From Armillaria gallica (lineage: Eukaryota > Basidiomycota > Agaricomycetes > Agaricales > Physalacriaceae): a stretch of 64,000 bases of DNA. Below the pieces are notes generated by a model that saw nothing but the letters and a program-made list of their open reading frames with translations, was not told where the DNA came from and did not search any database. The position numbers and the translations under genes are program-made. The DNA lies in contig JBANDB010000001.1 of assembly GCA_037576215.1 (NCBI GenBank), positions 5,828,001-5,892,000 on the forward strand. Direction: 5' to 3'. Positions 33,448 through 45,006 of the stretch are shown here, piece by piece (positions within the stretch are counted from its first letter, which is position 1; every line of letters starts with the position of its first letter).

Positions 33448-35100
33448 ATGTATTCGGATCAGTGTTCGCGTTGCGGATTCCGCGAAAGTCATATTCCATT
33501 GCCAATTCCTCCCCGTGACTGGGCTCAGGGTCAGGACGTCTTTGAGTGCCTTCGCTCAGGGAAATCCACTCTCAATATCGACTCAAGTTCAGTTATTGAA
33601 GACATCGTTCTTATGCGAAAAGCCATTTCTGACATAGACCGTTATCTCGACATGTTAACATCTCGTGCTCGTAAGGAACGTGGCAAGATCGTGAAGAATC
33701 TAGCAGCCAAACAATCACTCCTGTCTCCCATCCGGCGTCTTAACCGTGATGTCCTGCTCATCATATTCTCATATGCGTCCAGCGCAGAATTGGGCCGCAG
33801 CTATACTAGCAGCAGTCTCGACATGAACAATGCACCATGGACGTTTCTTCGCATCTGTCATTGGTGGAGGCTTGTTGTTTCATCTTCTCCTACACTTTGG
33901 TCAACAGTCAAGCTTGTCCTGAGTCGGAGATCTGGCATCATCCCATCCCATGCCCTCGACATTGTCAGGCTACACCTTCATCTGTCACGGAATTCACCAA
34001 TGAAGTTGATCATCATCGATATAGATTATGACGATTTTCCTCAGGGAGACGCCGTTATCAGCGAAGTCATGTCACACTCCAATCGGTGGGAGGATGTTTG
34101 CTTCCTGGCCCCAGGACGTCGATTACGGAACTTTTCACAAGGATTCCGACGCCTTTCCCAATTGAGGCGGCTTGTTGTCACAAGCTACGATAATTGGGAG
34201 TTTAACGTGTCTTCTGATGCTCCTAAACTTACTTCATTGGGCCTTCACGGCCGGGGTCGAGTCTCCCCCAACATGTTCCCGGCATCGAATCTACGCCAGT
34301 TCACAGGTTATTTCAGTGATGCCTTGGAATTCCATACCTTCATTTCTGTTGCGACCAGTCTCGAGAAGCTTGGGGTGCAATCCATTGACCGGGCAGGGCA
34401 TTCTCACAGGCCACCCCTCATCCCCGTAACTCTACGCCACCTTCGTCAGCTCGGTTATCTTCCTTCCCCGGAGACATGTTCAAACTATCTCATATCCCCA
34501 AATCTCCGAGTTTTGAGCGTCATGCAACAGGTCGACAATATAACTACTGTTGCCGAACTTTACAGTCGCTCCCATTTCTCCCTAGAGAAACTGTATCTCT
34601 GCCGCGACTGTATACAGTTTAGTGCTGCAGCATCTTTCGTTAAGACAGATGCAGTCCGCGACCTCACATACTTCCACCTTGAAGTCGATAATTCCTCTGC
34701 GTCTGATTGGATAACCGCCCTCGCAGTTACCCCCTCCTTTTGCATATTTCCCAATTTATCGGAGTTGACCATAGTGAACCGTCTGAGTCAAGGCAAATCG
34801 TTATCGAACCTGGATAATGCACAGCGTTATCTGGCAATGGTTCGTTCCAGACTTGTGAAGGATAACGGTGCTACAACGTGCCATTACTTGAAGCCTTGTT
34901 TGAAGAAGGTTGTTTTATGTGTCTGGCATCCCAAGGACGCGGAGGACATATATGTTAATGGTTTTAGAGCCTTCAGGGAAGGTGGGCTGGACGCGATCTT
35001 CAGGGTGAACGGGAATGGGGATTCCTCGGATGATATCAGTGATGGGCCAGGTAGATCATATTGGAACATTGGCCCACATATCTGTAGGCAGATAGTATAA
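33448..35100 (+). CDS. F-box/LRR-like protein A2
   Basis: Single coding exon, 550 aa, intact. Same architecture as A1: paired Cys (CSRCGFRES), the DVFECLRSGKSTLNID block, a Lys/Arg/Glu-rich helix, F-box at about 93-145 (LSPIRRLNRDVLLIIFSYAS ... CHWWRLVVSSSPTLWS), then leucine-rich repeat-like sequence. It carries a 13-residue longer loop inside the F-box (SSAELGRSYTSSS) than A1. A likely 5' UTR intron spans 33392-33441 (GTGAAT to ACTAG), at the same position as in A1 and A3. Expected role: substrate adaptor in an SCF ubiquitin ligase. The block encoding GRVSP..FPASNLRQFTGYFSD is nearly identical to A1 while other parts differ more, which hints at gene conversion between A1 and A2. Confidence 0.85.
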   Translation: MYSDQCSRCGFRESHIPLPIPPRDWAQGQDVFECLRSGKSTLNIDSSSVIEDIVLMRKAISDIDRYLDMLTSRARKERGKIVKNLAAKQSLLSPIRRLNRDVLLIIFSYASSAELGRSYTSSSLDMNNAPWTFLRICHWWRLVVSSSPTLWSTVKLVLSRRSGIIPSHALDIVRLHLHLSRNSPMKLIIIDIDYDDFPQGDAVISEVMSHSNRWEDVCFLAPGRRLRNFSQGFRRLSQLRRLVVTSYDNWEFNVSSDAPKLTSLGLHGRGRVSPNMFPASNLRQFTGYFSDALEFHTFISVATSLEKLGVQSIDRAGHSHRPPLIPVTLRHLRQLGYLPSPETCSNYLISPNLRVLSVMQQVDNITTVAELYSRSHFSLEKLYLCRDCIQFSAAASFVKTDAVRDLTYFHLEVDNSSASDWITALAVTPSFCIFPNLSELTIVNRLSQGKSLSNLDNAQRYLAMVRSRLVKDNGATTCHYLKPCLKKVVLCVWHPKDAEDIYVNGFRAFREGGLDAIFRVNGNGDSSDDISDGPGRSYWNIGPHICRQIV

Positions 35101-35633
35101 ATCCAGTGCGCGGCTGCATGGACGAATTTACGCTGAATCATGACAATCTACCATAAGATCGGCAGCGATCTCAGGCCTCCTTGTATTGGAGCCATTGTTC
35201 AGGTGTTAAATCTGTGTCCGCAATCTGCGATGAAGAGAGAACACATTGCGCCACTCATATTTCAAGCCACAAGGACGTCCGCATAGTAGACTTTTTGAGG
35301 GTATTCTTCTGGATGCTACTACAAAAATATGGCGATGAAGCGTCTAAAACTTATTTTCGGAATGACAGCGGCATTAGCGAAGATACAGTTGGCCATTTCG
35401 AGCCACGGGCGCTGTAGATTCATGTTCGTGGTAGAGACAAAGTAGCTCGGAAAGTTCCGAAGCTTTTTGTCCTCATCCATTCATCGAGATTCATGGGATT
35501 AACTTCTTGTTTGACGACCTTGTTTGGGAACGCATTGTCCTGTTAGCCTTAAAAGTACCTTGCATCGCAGTGGAGAGGACTATAATCCCTCGTTTTAGCA
35601 CTATTCAGACTCTCAACCTCAACAAAAATTAAC
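35101..35633. other. Spacer between F-box A2 and C2
   Basis: About 530 bp, no gene seen; expected to hold the A2 3' UTR and the C2 promoter. Confidence 0.35.
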
Positions 35634-37432
35634 ATGGCAAGCAGCCGACAAGTCAGCATGACGTCGAGCACTCGCAATCTCTTCAATGTAGGCACAAACT
35701 CCCCGGCAATTCGTCTCTATCAATCTCACCTCTCATTTAGATGCAATACAAATCCGGTGCTCCATCCACATCCGAGGAGACGGTTCTCTCGAAATATGAG
35801 GGTCTTTCATCGTATCAGCGTCCGCGCACTCTGCTCACTCTTCTCCGGACCAACGCTATTCCAAGCCCAATGGAGGAAGGCATTCTGAAAGGCTCACTAT
35901 TCCACGTCCAAAACGATATCCGCCGGATTGTCGCCGACCTTGGTCGCTTATCCTCAGACAGCGACGTTAAAATGCTCGGTCACGATGTTTCCCGCCAGCT
36001 CCATAATAGGCTTGCTCTTCTGGAAGAGATTGAACGCGACCATCGTTTACCATTACTTCTCATCCGTCGCATTCCACCCGAAATTCTCATGGAGATATTT
36101 TCGTACACCGCCAGTTTCTCCCGTGATATCCTTGATACGAGCGGCGCCCCTTGGGTCATCGGACAGGTGTGCAGATCGTGGAGATCCGTCTGCATTTTTA
36201 TGTGTCCTAGCCTATGGTCAAACATAGAAATTTTCTATGACCCATGCATGCACAAAAAAGACCCTAGGTCATTGTTTCAGACGGTGTTGTCTCGCTTGCG
36301 TCAGCATGGGCTAGCCATTAGGTTGCCCTCATCTATTGGGTCGATAACTTGGGAACAACTGGTTGCCCACGGCGAGCGTTGGACAAAGATTCATCTCACT
36401 GATATTGGTCTACCAGAGTTGGGGTACCTTTCCCATCTCCGTGGGCGCCTTGGGAGGCTGCAAGAATGCTATCTGGAATTTACTTGCGAAGGGCTCGATT
36501 TTATCGATGTTTTCGATCATACACCGGCACTGAAGGAAATAAAAGTCTATGGTCTATATCTCAATACGCTCTTTCCTATCACTTCTTCCAACCTAGAGAC
36601 CTTTGTGGACGATAGAGATGAGTGGCTGGCGTCCACTTCAATCCATGACCAACACTTGAAAGTCCTCCAAGATTCGCCGAACTTGAAGACCTTTTATGCG
36701 CCTTACCGTTGTACCGGAGGCCGGACTGTCTTCCCACGTATCATCAAACCCTCGTTATCGGAATTGACAGTGTGCGACAACTCTCTTATCCGCAGTCTCT
36801 CACTCCCACGACTGGAGTTTACCGCCCTGTTCAACGATTGCTGGCTGAATCTCGCAGACTGCCTGGCAGATTTCCAGAATATGCTGACCCAGTCTCAATG
36901 CAACTCGCTGACGACACTGGAGATATATGACGTCCTTCTCCGCCCGACGAATCTCCTCCGCATCTTCGAATTGAGCCCCGCCCTCATCTCTTTCCGTTAT
37001 CAGACTCATGAGTGGGCAGCCCAAAATGATGATGCCTTGCAGAGCATCTTCCGTGGATTGTCTGATTCAGCGGAACTAGTCCCTCGACTAAGGGATGTCG
37101 TTCTTGAACTGGCACTTTTCAATGAGACTGACATCCATTGTGCCAACTATACAATGGTAGAAATGATTGCGGCGCGGCGCGGTTCCTCTCTGCAAAAGTT
37201 TCATCTCACCGCATCAGTGCCGAGTGAGGGCTTTTGCGATTTAGGCGAAGCTGGTATTGAATGGCTGAGGGATATAAAGGCAGAGGGTTTTGATGTAGCA
37301 ATCACATCTTGCGACTCCCTCGACATTGACCGTTCAAGACAGATTTATCTTGAGCAGTGGACCGGGGCGTACGCGGAAGGAAGACACGTTTGCGAGAAGG
37401 GAAAACAGATTGTACCTGTAGGATATGTATGA
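35634..37432 (+). CDS. F-box/LRR-like protein C2
   Basis: Two exons: 35634-35687 (18 codons from ATG 35634), a 53-nt intron (GTAGGC to TTTAG), then 35741-37432; 581 aa. The second exon itself opens with ATG, so translation could also start there (563 aa); I prefer the longer form because B2 and C1 have the same tiny first exon in phase 0. A long N-terminal helical region (about 65-120) leads into the F-box at about 129-175 (IPPEILMEIF ... VIGQVCRSWRSV ... CPSLWS), then leucine-rich repeat-like sequence clearly related to C1. Expected role: substrate adaptor of an SCF ubiquitin ligase. The final 25 or so residues (EQWTGAYAEGRHV onward) extend into the repeat at 37412, suggesting the stop codon region was reshaped by a local duplication. 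Confidence 0.83.
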
Positions 37433-37603
37433 GTATGTAGTATCTATCTCAGTGTGAAGACGTTGTTTGAACACTGTACTGTACCTATAGGATATGTATG
37501 AGTATGTAGTATCTCTATAGGTACGATTAGCAATAGTATAAAGGAAATATAACGAGTATATACGTACATCTCAGTGTGAAGACGTTGGTTGAACACTGAG
37601 ATG
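37412..37603 (+). repeat. Local direct duplications at the C2 3' end
   Basis: GTACCTGTAGGATATGTATG with its following 14 bp (37412-37446) recurs at 37481-37514, and CTCAGTGTGAAGACGTTG with its tail (37449-37475) recurs at 37570-37599. The first copy overlaps the last codons of C2. Confidence 0.75.
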
Positions 37604-38164
37604 TTGCGACAAAAAAAATATTACTAAAAAGGTATGTACCGGTGATCTAAATATAGTCCGTGGCTTGCGGTCGACGCTCGCCATGCTCAACAATTTATGT
37701 ATAATTCAGCCTTCCTTACCCATCAGAATATCCATTTCATCTTTGATACATCCGTCTGACATGAAAAGGATATCGAAGCTTTCGGCTCGCATCGGTCCGA
37801 TATCATAGTCGGTAAAATCACAGGAGGTGTTTTCATGCTCGTCAGAGATTGTTGAGATAATAAAGAACCCTCTCGTGAGGACTCTGAAGATGCTTGGCCC
37901 GTGTGCCTACATAGTGAAGGGCCAGCTCATCCGAAGGCAACAGATCGAGCGTGATGTCCTGTCGTTTCAGACGAATCAAGTGCACTGTGAAGTTGAAAGA
38001 GGATAGAGAGGGTGATAATTGGAAGAAGGGAAGTGAACTTTCGTTGAGGTGGGTTTGATCCTGATGTGGGAGTAGTATGCAGGATATTTGAAGAACTGAG
38101 AACTGGACGACCTGAGGGCATTAGAGCAAGACAATTAGGAGGTCATAAATACGAATAAAATATA
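37604..38164. other. Spacer between convergent F-box C2 and DUF4246 D1
   Basis: About 560 bp. The end (38145-38164) matches the sequence just after D2 (45424-45443), so this is D-gene 3' UTR. No other feature recognised. Confidence 0.4.
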
Positions 38165-40061
38165 CTAGTGCTCGCACATATTGAACGGCACGTTGAACAT
38201 ATTCTCATTATTCTCTTGGACAAAGGCCGTTCGCTCATCCATCAACTTGAGCCTCAACTCCACTGCCTCCTCCCTCGTCATGAGGTCCATCAACTCCACA
38301 ACGAGATCCAAAAGCTCGGCAGGGAGGAGTCCCAATCGACTGTTACCTTCATTCGCCAAATCATGGAGGTCTCGCGACCACCAGTCCAGGCGCTGTGGCG
38401 GTACGATCGTCGTAGACGGCCTTGGAGTCTCTAGCTCGGGGTCAATCAGAAAGAGAGCGACGATCTTGCGATACCCCGGCTTTGAGGGATCTAAAAGGGA
38501 AAAAGGCGATACACAGTGCTGGTACATGTTTGGAAACGCGATACAACGCCCTACTTTTGCGACTACGTTGCCGATAATTTGATTCAGTGGCTCATCCCTG
38601 CAGACCAATAGTATTTAAAGTCAGCGAGAAAAGAGTCTTAGAGCGAGCTTACAGATCTAAGCCCCAAACCGCCTTGGTCCCATCGCCGTCATTCTGGCCA
38701 TACCCGTCTGGCTCCGAGACGCTCACGCAGAAGGACAGCTTGCTCTGCGTGATGTTCTCCTGGTCGTAATAGTAAATACCCGTGGATACGATGCATTCAT
38801 TCTTCATGCCTTCAACATGCCAGGATCCGCCTTCATAGACCGGTCGTTCCGGTGTCTGAACCATATGTCAGAACAGCGAGGCTCGGAAAGGAATGCACCT
38901 ACCAAGAGGATGTTCGCGAGCTTGACGATGACTTGAAGCTTTCTCCCCTTCAGGTCCACCGGTTCCGGGAAACCCAGGGCTCCGGGTTCATAAGGCCTCA
39001 GTAAACGAGGATATCGCATTACACGTATGGCTTTCCATGCTGCGTCCTGAGCCTCGTAATCCTTGTCAGTCGCAGGCTCTGGTGCAGGATAATCCTGGTA
39101 ATAACTCCACTCTGAAGGTTCCCAGTCGTACCCAGCGCTAGTGCGCGGGGGGAGCTTGTAATCCTCTTTGGACTCGACAAGTACGCGAGACCATAACGGC
39201 GTGAAACGTGCTACGAGTGTCTCGATAACAGTGTGTAGTGCTGCATCATTTGTCGGATGAATGTTATTGATATACCCTAAACTCTTGGCGTTCTTTCCGT
39301 CTTGCGAGATGAGGAAGTCTGTGGGGAGCCAGGAAAAATGCTTAGAGACAGTGTAATCGTCGTCTTCTTCTTCGGAGATGTCACATTGAAGAGGCGCAGC
39401 TGGTCCGTTGATGTTCCGACAAAGTGTACGGCCGTATACGATGCAATAAAGTGATGGATGCACGAGGTCCAAGACTTGCTCATTGGCTCGTGGGTGCCAG
39501 TCTTTCTCAACGTCAGGGATGTTCTCGAGAGGTGCAACAGAGGAAATCAGAGATTCGTGAAGGCTGGCTTCAATGAGACTGTCCGACTGCCAGATACGAC
39601 GATAGCAAGATGCCTACCACATAACTCGTTAGTGGTACACTTAGACGAGGAAAGTGCTTACTCACCTCAACCCCGGTCTCTGGATCTCGAACAGCAGCAT
39701 ATCCTGGGAGCTCATCGAGTACATAGTCGATCTCGTCCTCCTGAAGTGGTCGACACTCGTAGCTCCCCGTCTGAGTCGCCGCCTCCTCTCTCCACTTGGC
39801 ACGGATTGCTGGATCTTTGCACTTCTCCCACCAATTGGGCTTGCCGCGTATCGTCGCGGAGAGCTCGCACATCGTGAGCTCATTGAACTACGAATGTGTC
39901 AGAACAAGACAGTTTGAGTCTGGCACAAAACATACCGGGACTGGCACGTCAACGCCCTCTTCTTCGTCTCCCCAGCCGTCTCGTTGGAGGAAAGGGTGTC
40001 TGCATCTTCCCGTTGGCTGGAGATTGGGAACTTCACGAGTGGGCGTTTCGGTATCTGCCAT
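38165..40061 (-). CDS. DUF4246 protein D1 (putative 2OG-Fe(II) dioxygenase-like fold)
   Basis: Five exons: 40061-39936, 39887-39666, 39613-38903, 38855-38653 and 38597-38165; 564 aa. N-terminal DUF4246 part: TGRCRHPF, FNELTMCELSATIRGKPNWWEK, and YCIVYGRTL. C-terminal DUF4246 part: YEGGSWHVEGMKNECIVSTG with an H-x-E pair, YYYDQENIT, then GRCIAFPNMYQHCVSPFSL with a His, and KPGYRKIVALFLIDP with an Arg. Spacing of H-x-E ... H ... R is that of 2-oxoglutarate/Fe(II) oxygenases, so a metal site is plausible; substrate is unknown. The last 70 residues are helical and acidic. ATG 40061 was chosen because the frame upstream is not conserved with D2. Its upstream DNA shares sequence with that of D2, interrupted by a MITE. 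Confidence 0.85.
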
Positions 40062-40291
40062 GGATATGGTGGTCGTAGCAGAGACGGGGGTGCTCCTGTT
40101 GGAAGTCAGGGTTACTGCTGACGTGAAATAAAGAGACATCATGACGTACTGATACTAATCAACAGATCCGTGAAGTTCGAATCAATCACTGGTGGTTGAC
40201 ATGGACACCTGAAGATGAATCCTCAGGCCTCAGGCTTCATGAGGGGTGAGGAATTGTGAACCTTGTTTCTTGTTCCCATTAACCTGGGATA
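40062..40291. other. Upstream flank of D1, left of the MITE
   Basis: The last ~55 bp (from about 40242) match 48728-48762 upstream of D2, showing a shared ancestral promoter region. An alternative in-frame ATG for D1 lies at 40142. Confidence 0.45.
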
Positions 40292-40630
40292 CTGTACAAT
40301 TTCGACCTTAACTTCACATAACGTGTCACAGCGGCCTGTGAAATGAAGATATGCATACCTGATAACATGTCACAGCACTCGGTGAAGAGATGAAAAAAGT
40401 TTCAAAATAGTGTTCTTTCGAGCAAAAAATAACAAACTACAGATGTCTGAGTGTCTACGTACGTTCCTGTCATACTGGCAATTCAGTTTGATGATGCGGC
40501 ACTAGGACCCTGCCTATGAAGATGTAATGAAGATGACCGTAATGTGTCACAGCCATCTGCGAAGATCTTCCCGGCTGAAGATGTGGCATAACATGTCACA
40601 AGCCGTGAAGATAAGGTCGAAATTGTACAG
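40292..40630 (+). mobile_element. MITE, 339 bp, TA target duplication (Tc1/mariner type)
   Basis: Terminal inverted repeats of about 26 bp begin CTGTACAATTTCGACCTTA and differ at one base. They are flanked by TA (40290-40291 and 40631-40632). No coding capacity. The paralogous upstream region of D2 at 48757-48790 has the same flank, AACCTGG then TACATATGTGAGAA, with a single TA and no insert, and so serves as the empty site. Inside are four variants of a TAACATGTCACAGC motif followed by GTGAAGAT, two in from each end. TA duplication and terminal repeats place it with Tc1/mariner-mobilised elements. Confidence 0.85.
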
Positions 40631-40917
40631 TACATAGGTGAGAATGTTTGAAGAAAAGACACATACAGCGGTCTACCTGCTTACAGTTGAATATGCATTA
40701 AGGATATAGGAATAGGGATACGGGAATGAGGTGGACGGACGACATCGTGGTCAGAAGGCAAGTAACAAATCTTATTATTGAAATACTCAATAAATACTGT
40801 ATCCGGGCCGGCAAGTGCCGGTCGTCGCATTCCCTTTCCTTATACTTCATCGTGACAGGTAAATTTTATTAGCAAAATCATCATGAGCCCAGTCTTGGAC
40901 TTATTCTGTGCTTTAGT
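40631..40917 (+). other. Right flank of MITE and 5' UTR of F-box A3
   Basis: 40632-40700 aligns with 48773-48840. A 5' UTR intron of the A3 relic spans 40859-40916 (GTAAAT to TTTAG), matching A1 and A2. Confidence 0.55.
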
Positions 40918-42625
40918 ATGTCGTTGCCTGAACAATGTTTGTACTGTAGATTCCGAGAGAGCTATATTCCATCGCCAATACTTCCCCATGACCGGGTTCA
41001 GGGCGAGGATGTCTTCGAGTGCCTTCGCTCAGGGAAATCCACTCTCGATGTCAACACGAGCTTGGTTATTGAAGACATCTCTCTTATGCAAAATACTGTC
41101 TCTGACATGGATCATTATCTAAATCATCTTGACGCGTTGGCATCCCGTGCTCGCAAGGAACGTGCCGAGATCATGAAGATTATTGAGGCCAAACAGTCAC
41201 TCTTGTCTCCCATCCGACGTCTTAATCGTGACATCCTGCTCAACATCTTCTCATATGCGTCCGATGGGACTAACAACAGTCTCTGCATGAAGAACGCACC
41301 ATGGTCACTTCTTCACGTGTGTCATTGGTGGAGACTTGTCGTTTCTTCTTCTCCAGTAACTTGGTCAACATTGCAGCTTCACGTCTCTCGGGGAGCAACC
41401 TTCCCATCCCATGCCCTCGAGATTGTCAAACTCCAGCTTCGTCTGTCGCAGAATTCGCCATTGAAGTTGATCATAGATACATATCATATAGATTTCAACT
41501 TTAAACAGGATGACGCCGTTATCAGCGAAGTCATGTCACATTCCAATCGATGGTATGATGTTGACTTCAAGGGCACACGTCGTCAATTATGGATGATCTT
41601 AGGAAATTCAACAAGGCATTCCCAATTGAGGCGGCTAGTTATCTCAACCCCGAACAACTCTTCGAGGTCATCCGACCCCGAGTCTTTTGATGCCCCCAAA
41701 CTCACTTCACTGGGCTTTCATGGTGGAGGTGGAATTGTCCGAGTATTTTCCCATCATCGAACCTGCGCCAATTCACAGGTTATTTCAGTGACCCTATGGA
41801 ATTTCATACCTTCATTTCCGCGGCGACCAGTCTCGAAAGGCTTGGGGTGCAGTTCATTGACCAGCCAGGGCATTCTAACAAGCCACCCCTCGTCCCTATA
41901 GCTTTACGCAGCCTTCGTCAGCTTAGTTATCTTGATACTTCTGAGACATGTCCGAACTATCTCATATCCCCAAATCTCCGCGTTTTGAGTGTCATGCAAC
42001 GGGTCGACGATATAAAAGCTGTTTCTGCACTTCACAGTCGTTCCCATTTCTCCCTGGAGAAACTCTATCTTTGTCACAACTTCCAGTTCAGTGCTGTGGC
42101 ACCTTTCGTTGAGACAGATGCATTGCGCGGCCTCCTACATCTCCATCGAAGTCGATGATACCACTGTGTCTGATTGGATGACCGCCCTCACAGTTACCCC
42201 CCCCCCCCTTTTGCATGTTTCCCAACCTATCGGAGTTGACCATGGTGAACATCGTGATCTATCTCTGCCAGTCGTTATCGAACCCGGACAATGCACAGCG
42301 TTATTTGGCAATGATTCGCTCCAGACTTCCGAAGGATAACGGTGCGGCCACGCACTATTACCTGGAGTCTTGTTTGAAGAAGGTTGCTTTATGTGTCTGG
42401 CATCCCCAGGAAGCGGAGGATATATATGTTAACGATTTTAGAGACTTCAGGGAAGGCGGGCTGGATGCGAGCTTTCATTTTCCGGCTGGCAAGATTGGAT
42501 CGTATTGGAAACTTGGTTCACGTCTATGTACAGAGATAGCAGTGCGTCATTGCTATGAACCAAGCAGAATCATGATAGTGTGCCCTCGATTGGGAGAGGA
42601 TCTTAGCGCTTTGCCACGTACATAA
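40918..42625 (+). pseudogene. F-box/LRR-like pseudogene A3
   Basis: Paralogue of A1 and A2. The start, paired Cys (CLYCRFRES), helical region and F-box (LSPIRRLNRDILLNIFSYAS) are intact and in frame for about 275 codons. Three frame changes follow: near 41745 (within the counterpart of GRGRVSP), near 42145 (before VDDTT) and at a run of C's around 42200. The original stop is also lost, so the last frame runs on to 42625. Sequence is closest to A1. The reading frame upstream of the first break would still give a truncated protein with an F-box but without most of the substrate-binding part. Confidence 0.85.
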
Positions 42626-43260
42626 TCAGAGCTATGGCTTTGTTCGATGATGAACGCATGTTTGCGGTTTGCGATGACAGTAAGCCACTCGTAGTACGAG
42701 TCAGAACGCCGAGCGAGGATAACGCTTGGATGGTGCGCCATGCGCGACTTGCCTTTTGACCGCGACGTCGTCCATTCAAGTTGGGCCGTCTCAATCTTTC
42801 TCAATTGTCAGCAGATAGGGCACTACTTGTGCATTTTCTCTAAAAGTTCAAACATATGTACTCCAGGTTTATGGGAACAGGTCGATATGTGCCATCCGAA
42901 TCGAACGACATGTAGAGATTATCTCGAGCCCTACATTGCCGTCGCTGGAGGAAAGGTTTACAACGGTTCTGTCAGTGACGACGACCAATACATTTCTATC
43001 CTTAGTCAATTTGACGTACGGACATCGATGATGTAATGTGGGCATTTTGTGCATTTTGTGAGCATCGTTAGGGCACTGATTTTGTACGGGCTTGTGTAGG
43101 TTCCAAGGGAGCTTGTGTGTGAGCATCGATTTTGTCGTCAACGTAGACTTGGCTTCCTTACAATGAACCAGAAAAACGTAGTATCGCATTCGCTGTAATA
43201 CAAACATGCTCAATCATGAAGTAGACTACATTGTCCTATATAAACATAATCTACCTGTTG
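42626..43260. other. Spacer between A3 relic and F-box B2; shared B flank
   Basis: 43040-43260 is the inverted counterpart of the 3' flank of B1 (8132-8327). The rest has no gene I recognise. Confidence 0.5.
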
Positions 43261-45006
43261 TCAAACTTGAAAGGGTAAATAGGAATTTGGATGAGGGTAA
43301 ACACTCTTGTCCATACTGATAACAGCGACGTCAAGACCGTCAGCCATAAAAGCCTTCAACCGTTCGATACCATCTTTGCCTAAATTGCAGAACCTGGCAT
43401 AATCCGTATCTAGGCGGAACTTTCGCAGCGAGCGATGCCGCCGAGCTGCAATCATATTTACCATTGCATCATCAGCAAAGCGAATATCCACTTCCCCAGC
43501 AATCGAAAGCTTCAACACAAGCTCCTCAAGAAGAGGTACAAATGTCTCCACATTCGCAAGTTGGACGATGAATTCCTGCATAACCACATCACACTGGTCA
43601 ATCCAGGTACCATGATGCTGACGTAGTTCGAACGAGATGAGCGCGGGCGCCAGTTCAAGGATAGAGAAAAGATGCTGGTCCAGAATGTCAACCGATATGA
43701 GAAGGTGACTAAGAGAGGAGCACCGCGATTGGACAAGAAGGTCATGGAAATCAGCAAGGAAAGCCAACGGGGGCCTAGGGGGGCCATCATGATCGCCGCT
43801 ATCCGAAAATAAGGATGCATCCTTCAGAGCCGGCAATGACAGACTGCGAAGGAAGGCGGTACCATTGACTACTAGCTTTGATAGTGTCGGCTTTATAATG
43901 CGTGGGGAAACAGTAGCATAGGATGAATACTCGTGGAAGACGTCAAAGACTGCGAGTTTTGGCGAGGAGCGTAGGATATCGAAGAAGTATTCGAGCGGTA
44001 TCCCATCACCAACGACCCATCCCTCACCCTCGTAGGGCTCAGTCCGATACCTGAACCTCTCGAGTTTCGCGGTGGTGATTGGAACGACGGTGTCAGGGTT
44101 TATTCCTTTCAACGACATATGCGTCAACTCGGGAGTATGTTCGAAAGCGGTGATCTGAGAAGGTTTCATTTCAAAGTCTCCAGCGTCGTAGCAATCGACA
44201 TCACAGTCTTGGAGCGACAGCAACTTGCGTCCTTGAAGATTGTACAACACATGCGCGTCTGAAGGACTGACAGAAAGATGGAGCTTTCTCCAGCGCTCCG
44301 CGTGCATGGTCAAAAGCGTCCAAACTTCCCTTTGAAGCCCTTGCGTAGAAAAATGCATCAAGTTAGGACACCCAAACGCCATTGTGATTTCCAGCTTGCT
44401 TTGATTTGACCGAGATAGTACGGCGTCAAGCAGGGAGATAACGTCAACTGCATGCATCGGATCGCTGAAGAATTCAATCGATATCCTTGTCCATATGTCT
44501 GGACAGAGACGTGTGGTGATGGACCGCCACGGCTGGGAGACCTTGCTAATGGACCAGGCTGGATGCTTGGTGTCGAAAATGACGATGGGCTCGCTCGCAG
44601 CATGGCGAAAGATATCAGTGAGAATTTCGAGAGGAAGGGTGCTAATGGGGGATAAAGCTGCTTGATGCTTTCGTTTGGCCTCCTCCAATAGGCAGCGTTT
44701 CTCCGTGAGTTGACGAAGGGCGTCAGCGAAATGGGAGATATCCGCATTGATGCAGGCAAGGTCATGGTCGACGCCGAGCTCCGATTCTTTCAGAATCGCC
44801 TTGTTCCTTTCATCGAGAGGGCCACTGTCCGGGCGACGAAGCAAGAGAATGACTGGTTGTTTCTCGGCTGAAAGGCCGTCATATCTTGATATTATAGTTT
44901 GTAGCATGGATGGAACATCGATGATTTCTTGCATGAGCTAGACATGAGCAAAACTGAGTTGTCTGACGCAGCACTGTTGCCTGCCACTCACAGAGGATCT
45001 GTTCAT
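43261..45006 (-). CDS. F-box/LRR-like protein B2
   Basis: Two exons: 45006-44992 encodes MNRSS, intron 44991-44938 (54 nt, GTGAGT to TCTAG), then 44937-43261; 563 aa. Without the small exon, ATG 44934 would give 557 aa. N-terminal helical region (LRQLTEKRCLLEEAKRKHQ) precedes the F-box at about 112-160 (LPLEILTDIF ... WSISKVSQPWRSI ... CPDIWT). A leucine-rich repeat-like region fills the rest. Nearly identical to the truncated B1 at 6782-8131 on the other strand, including 200 bp of 3' flank. Expected role: substrate adaptor of an SCF ubiquitin ligase. It is the only complete B-type copy in the window. Confidence 0.85.
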
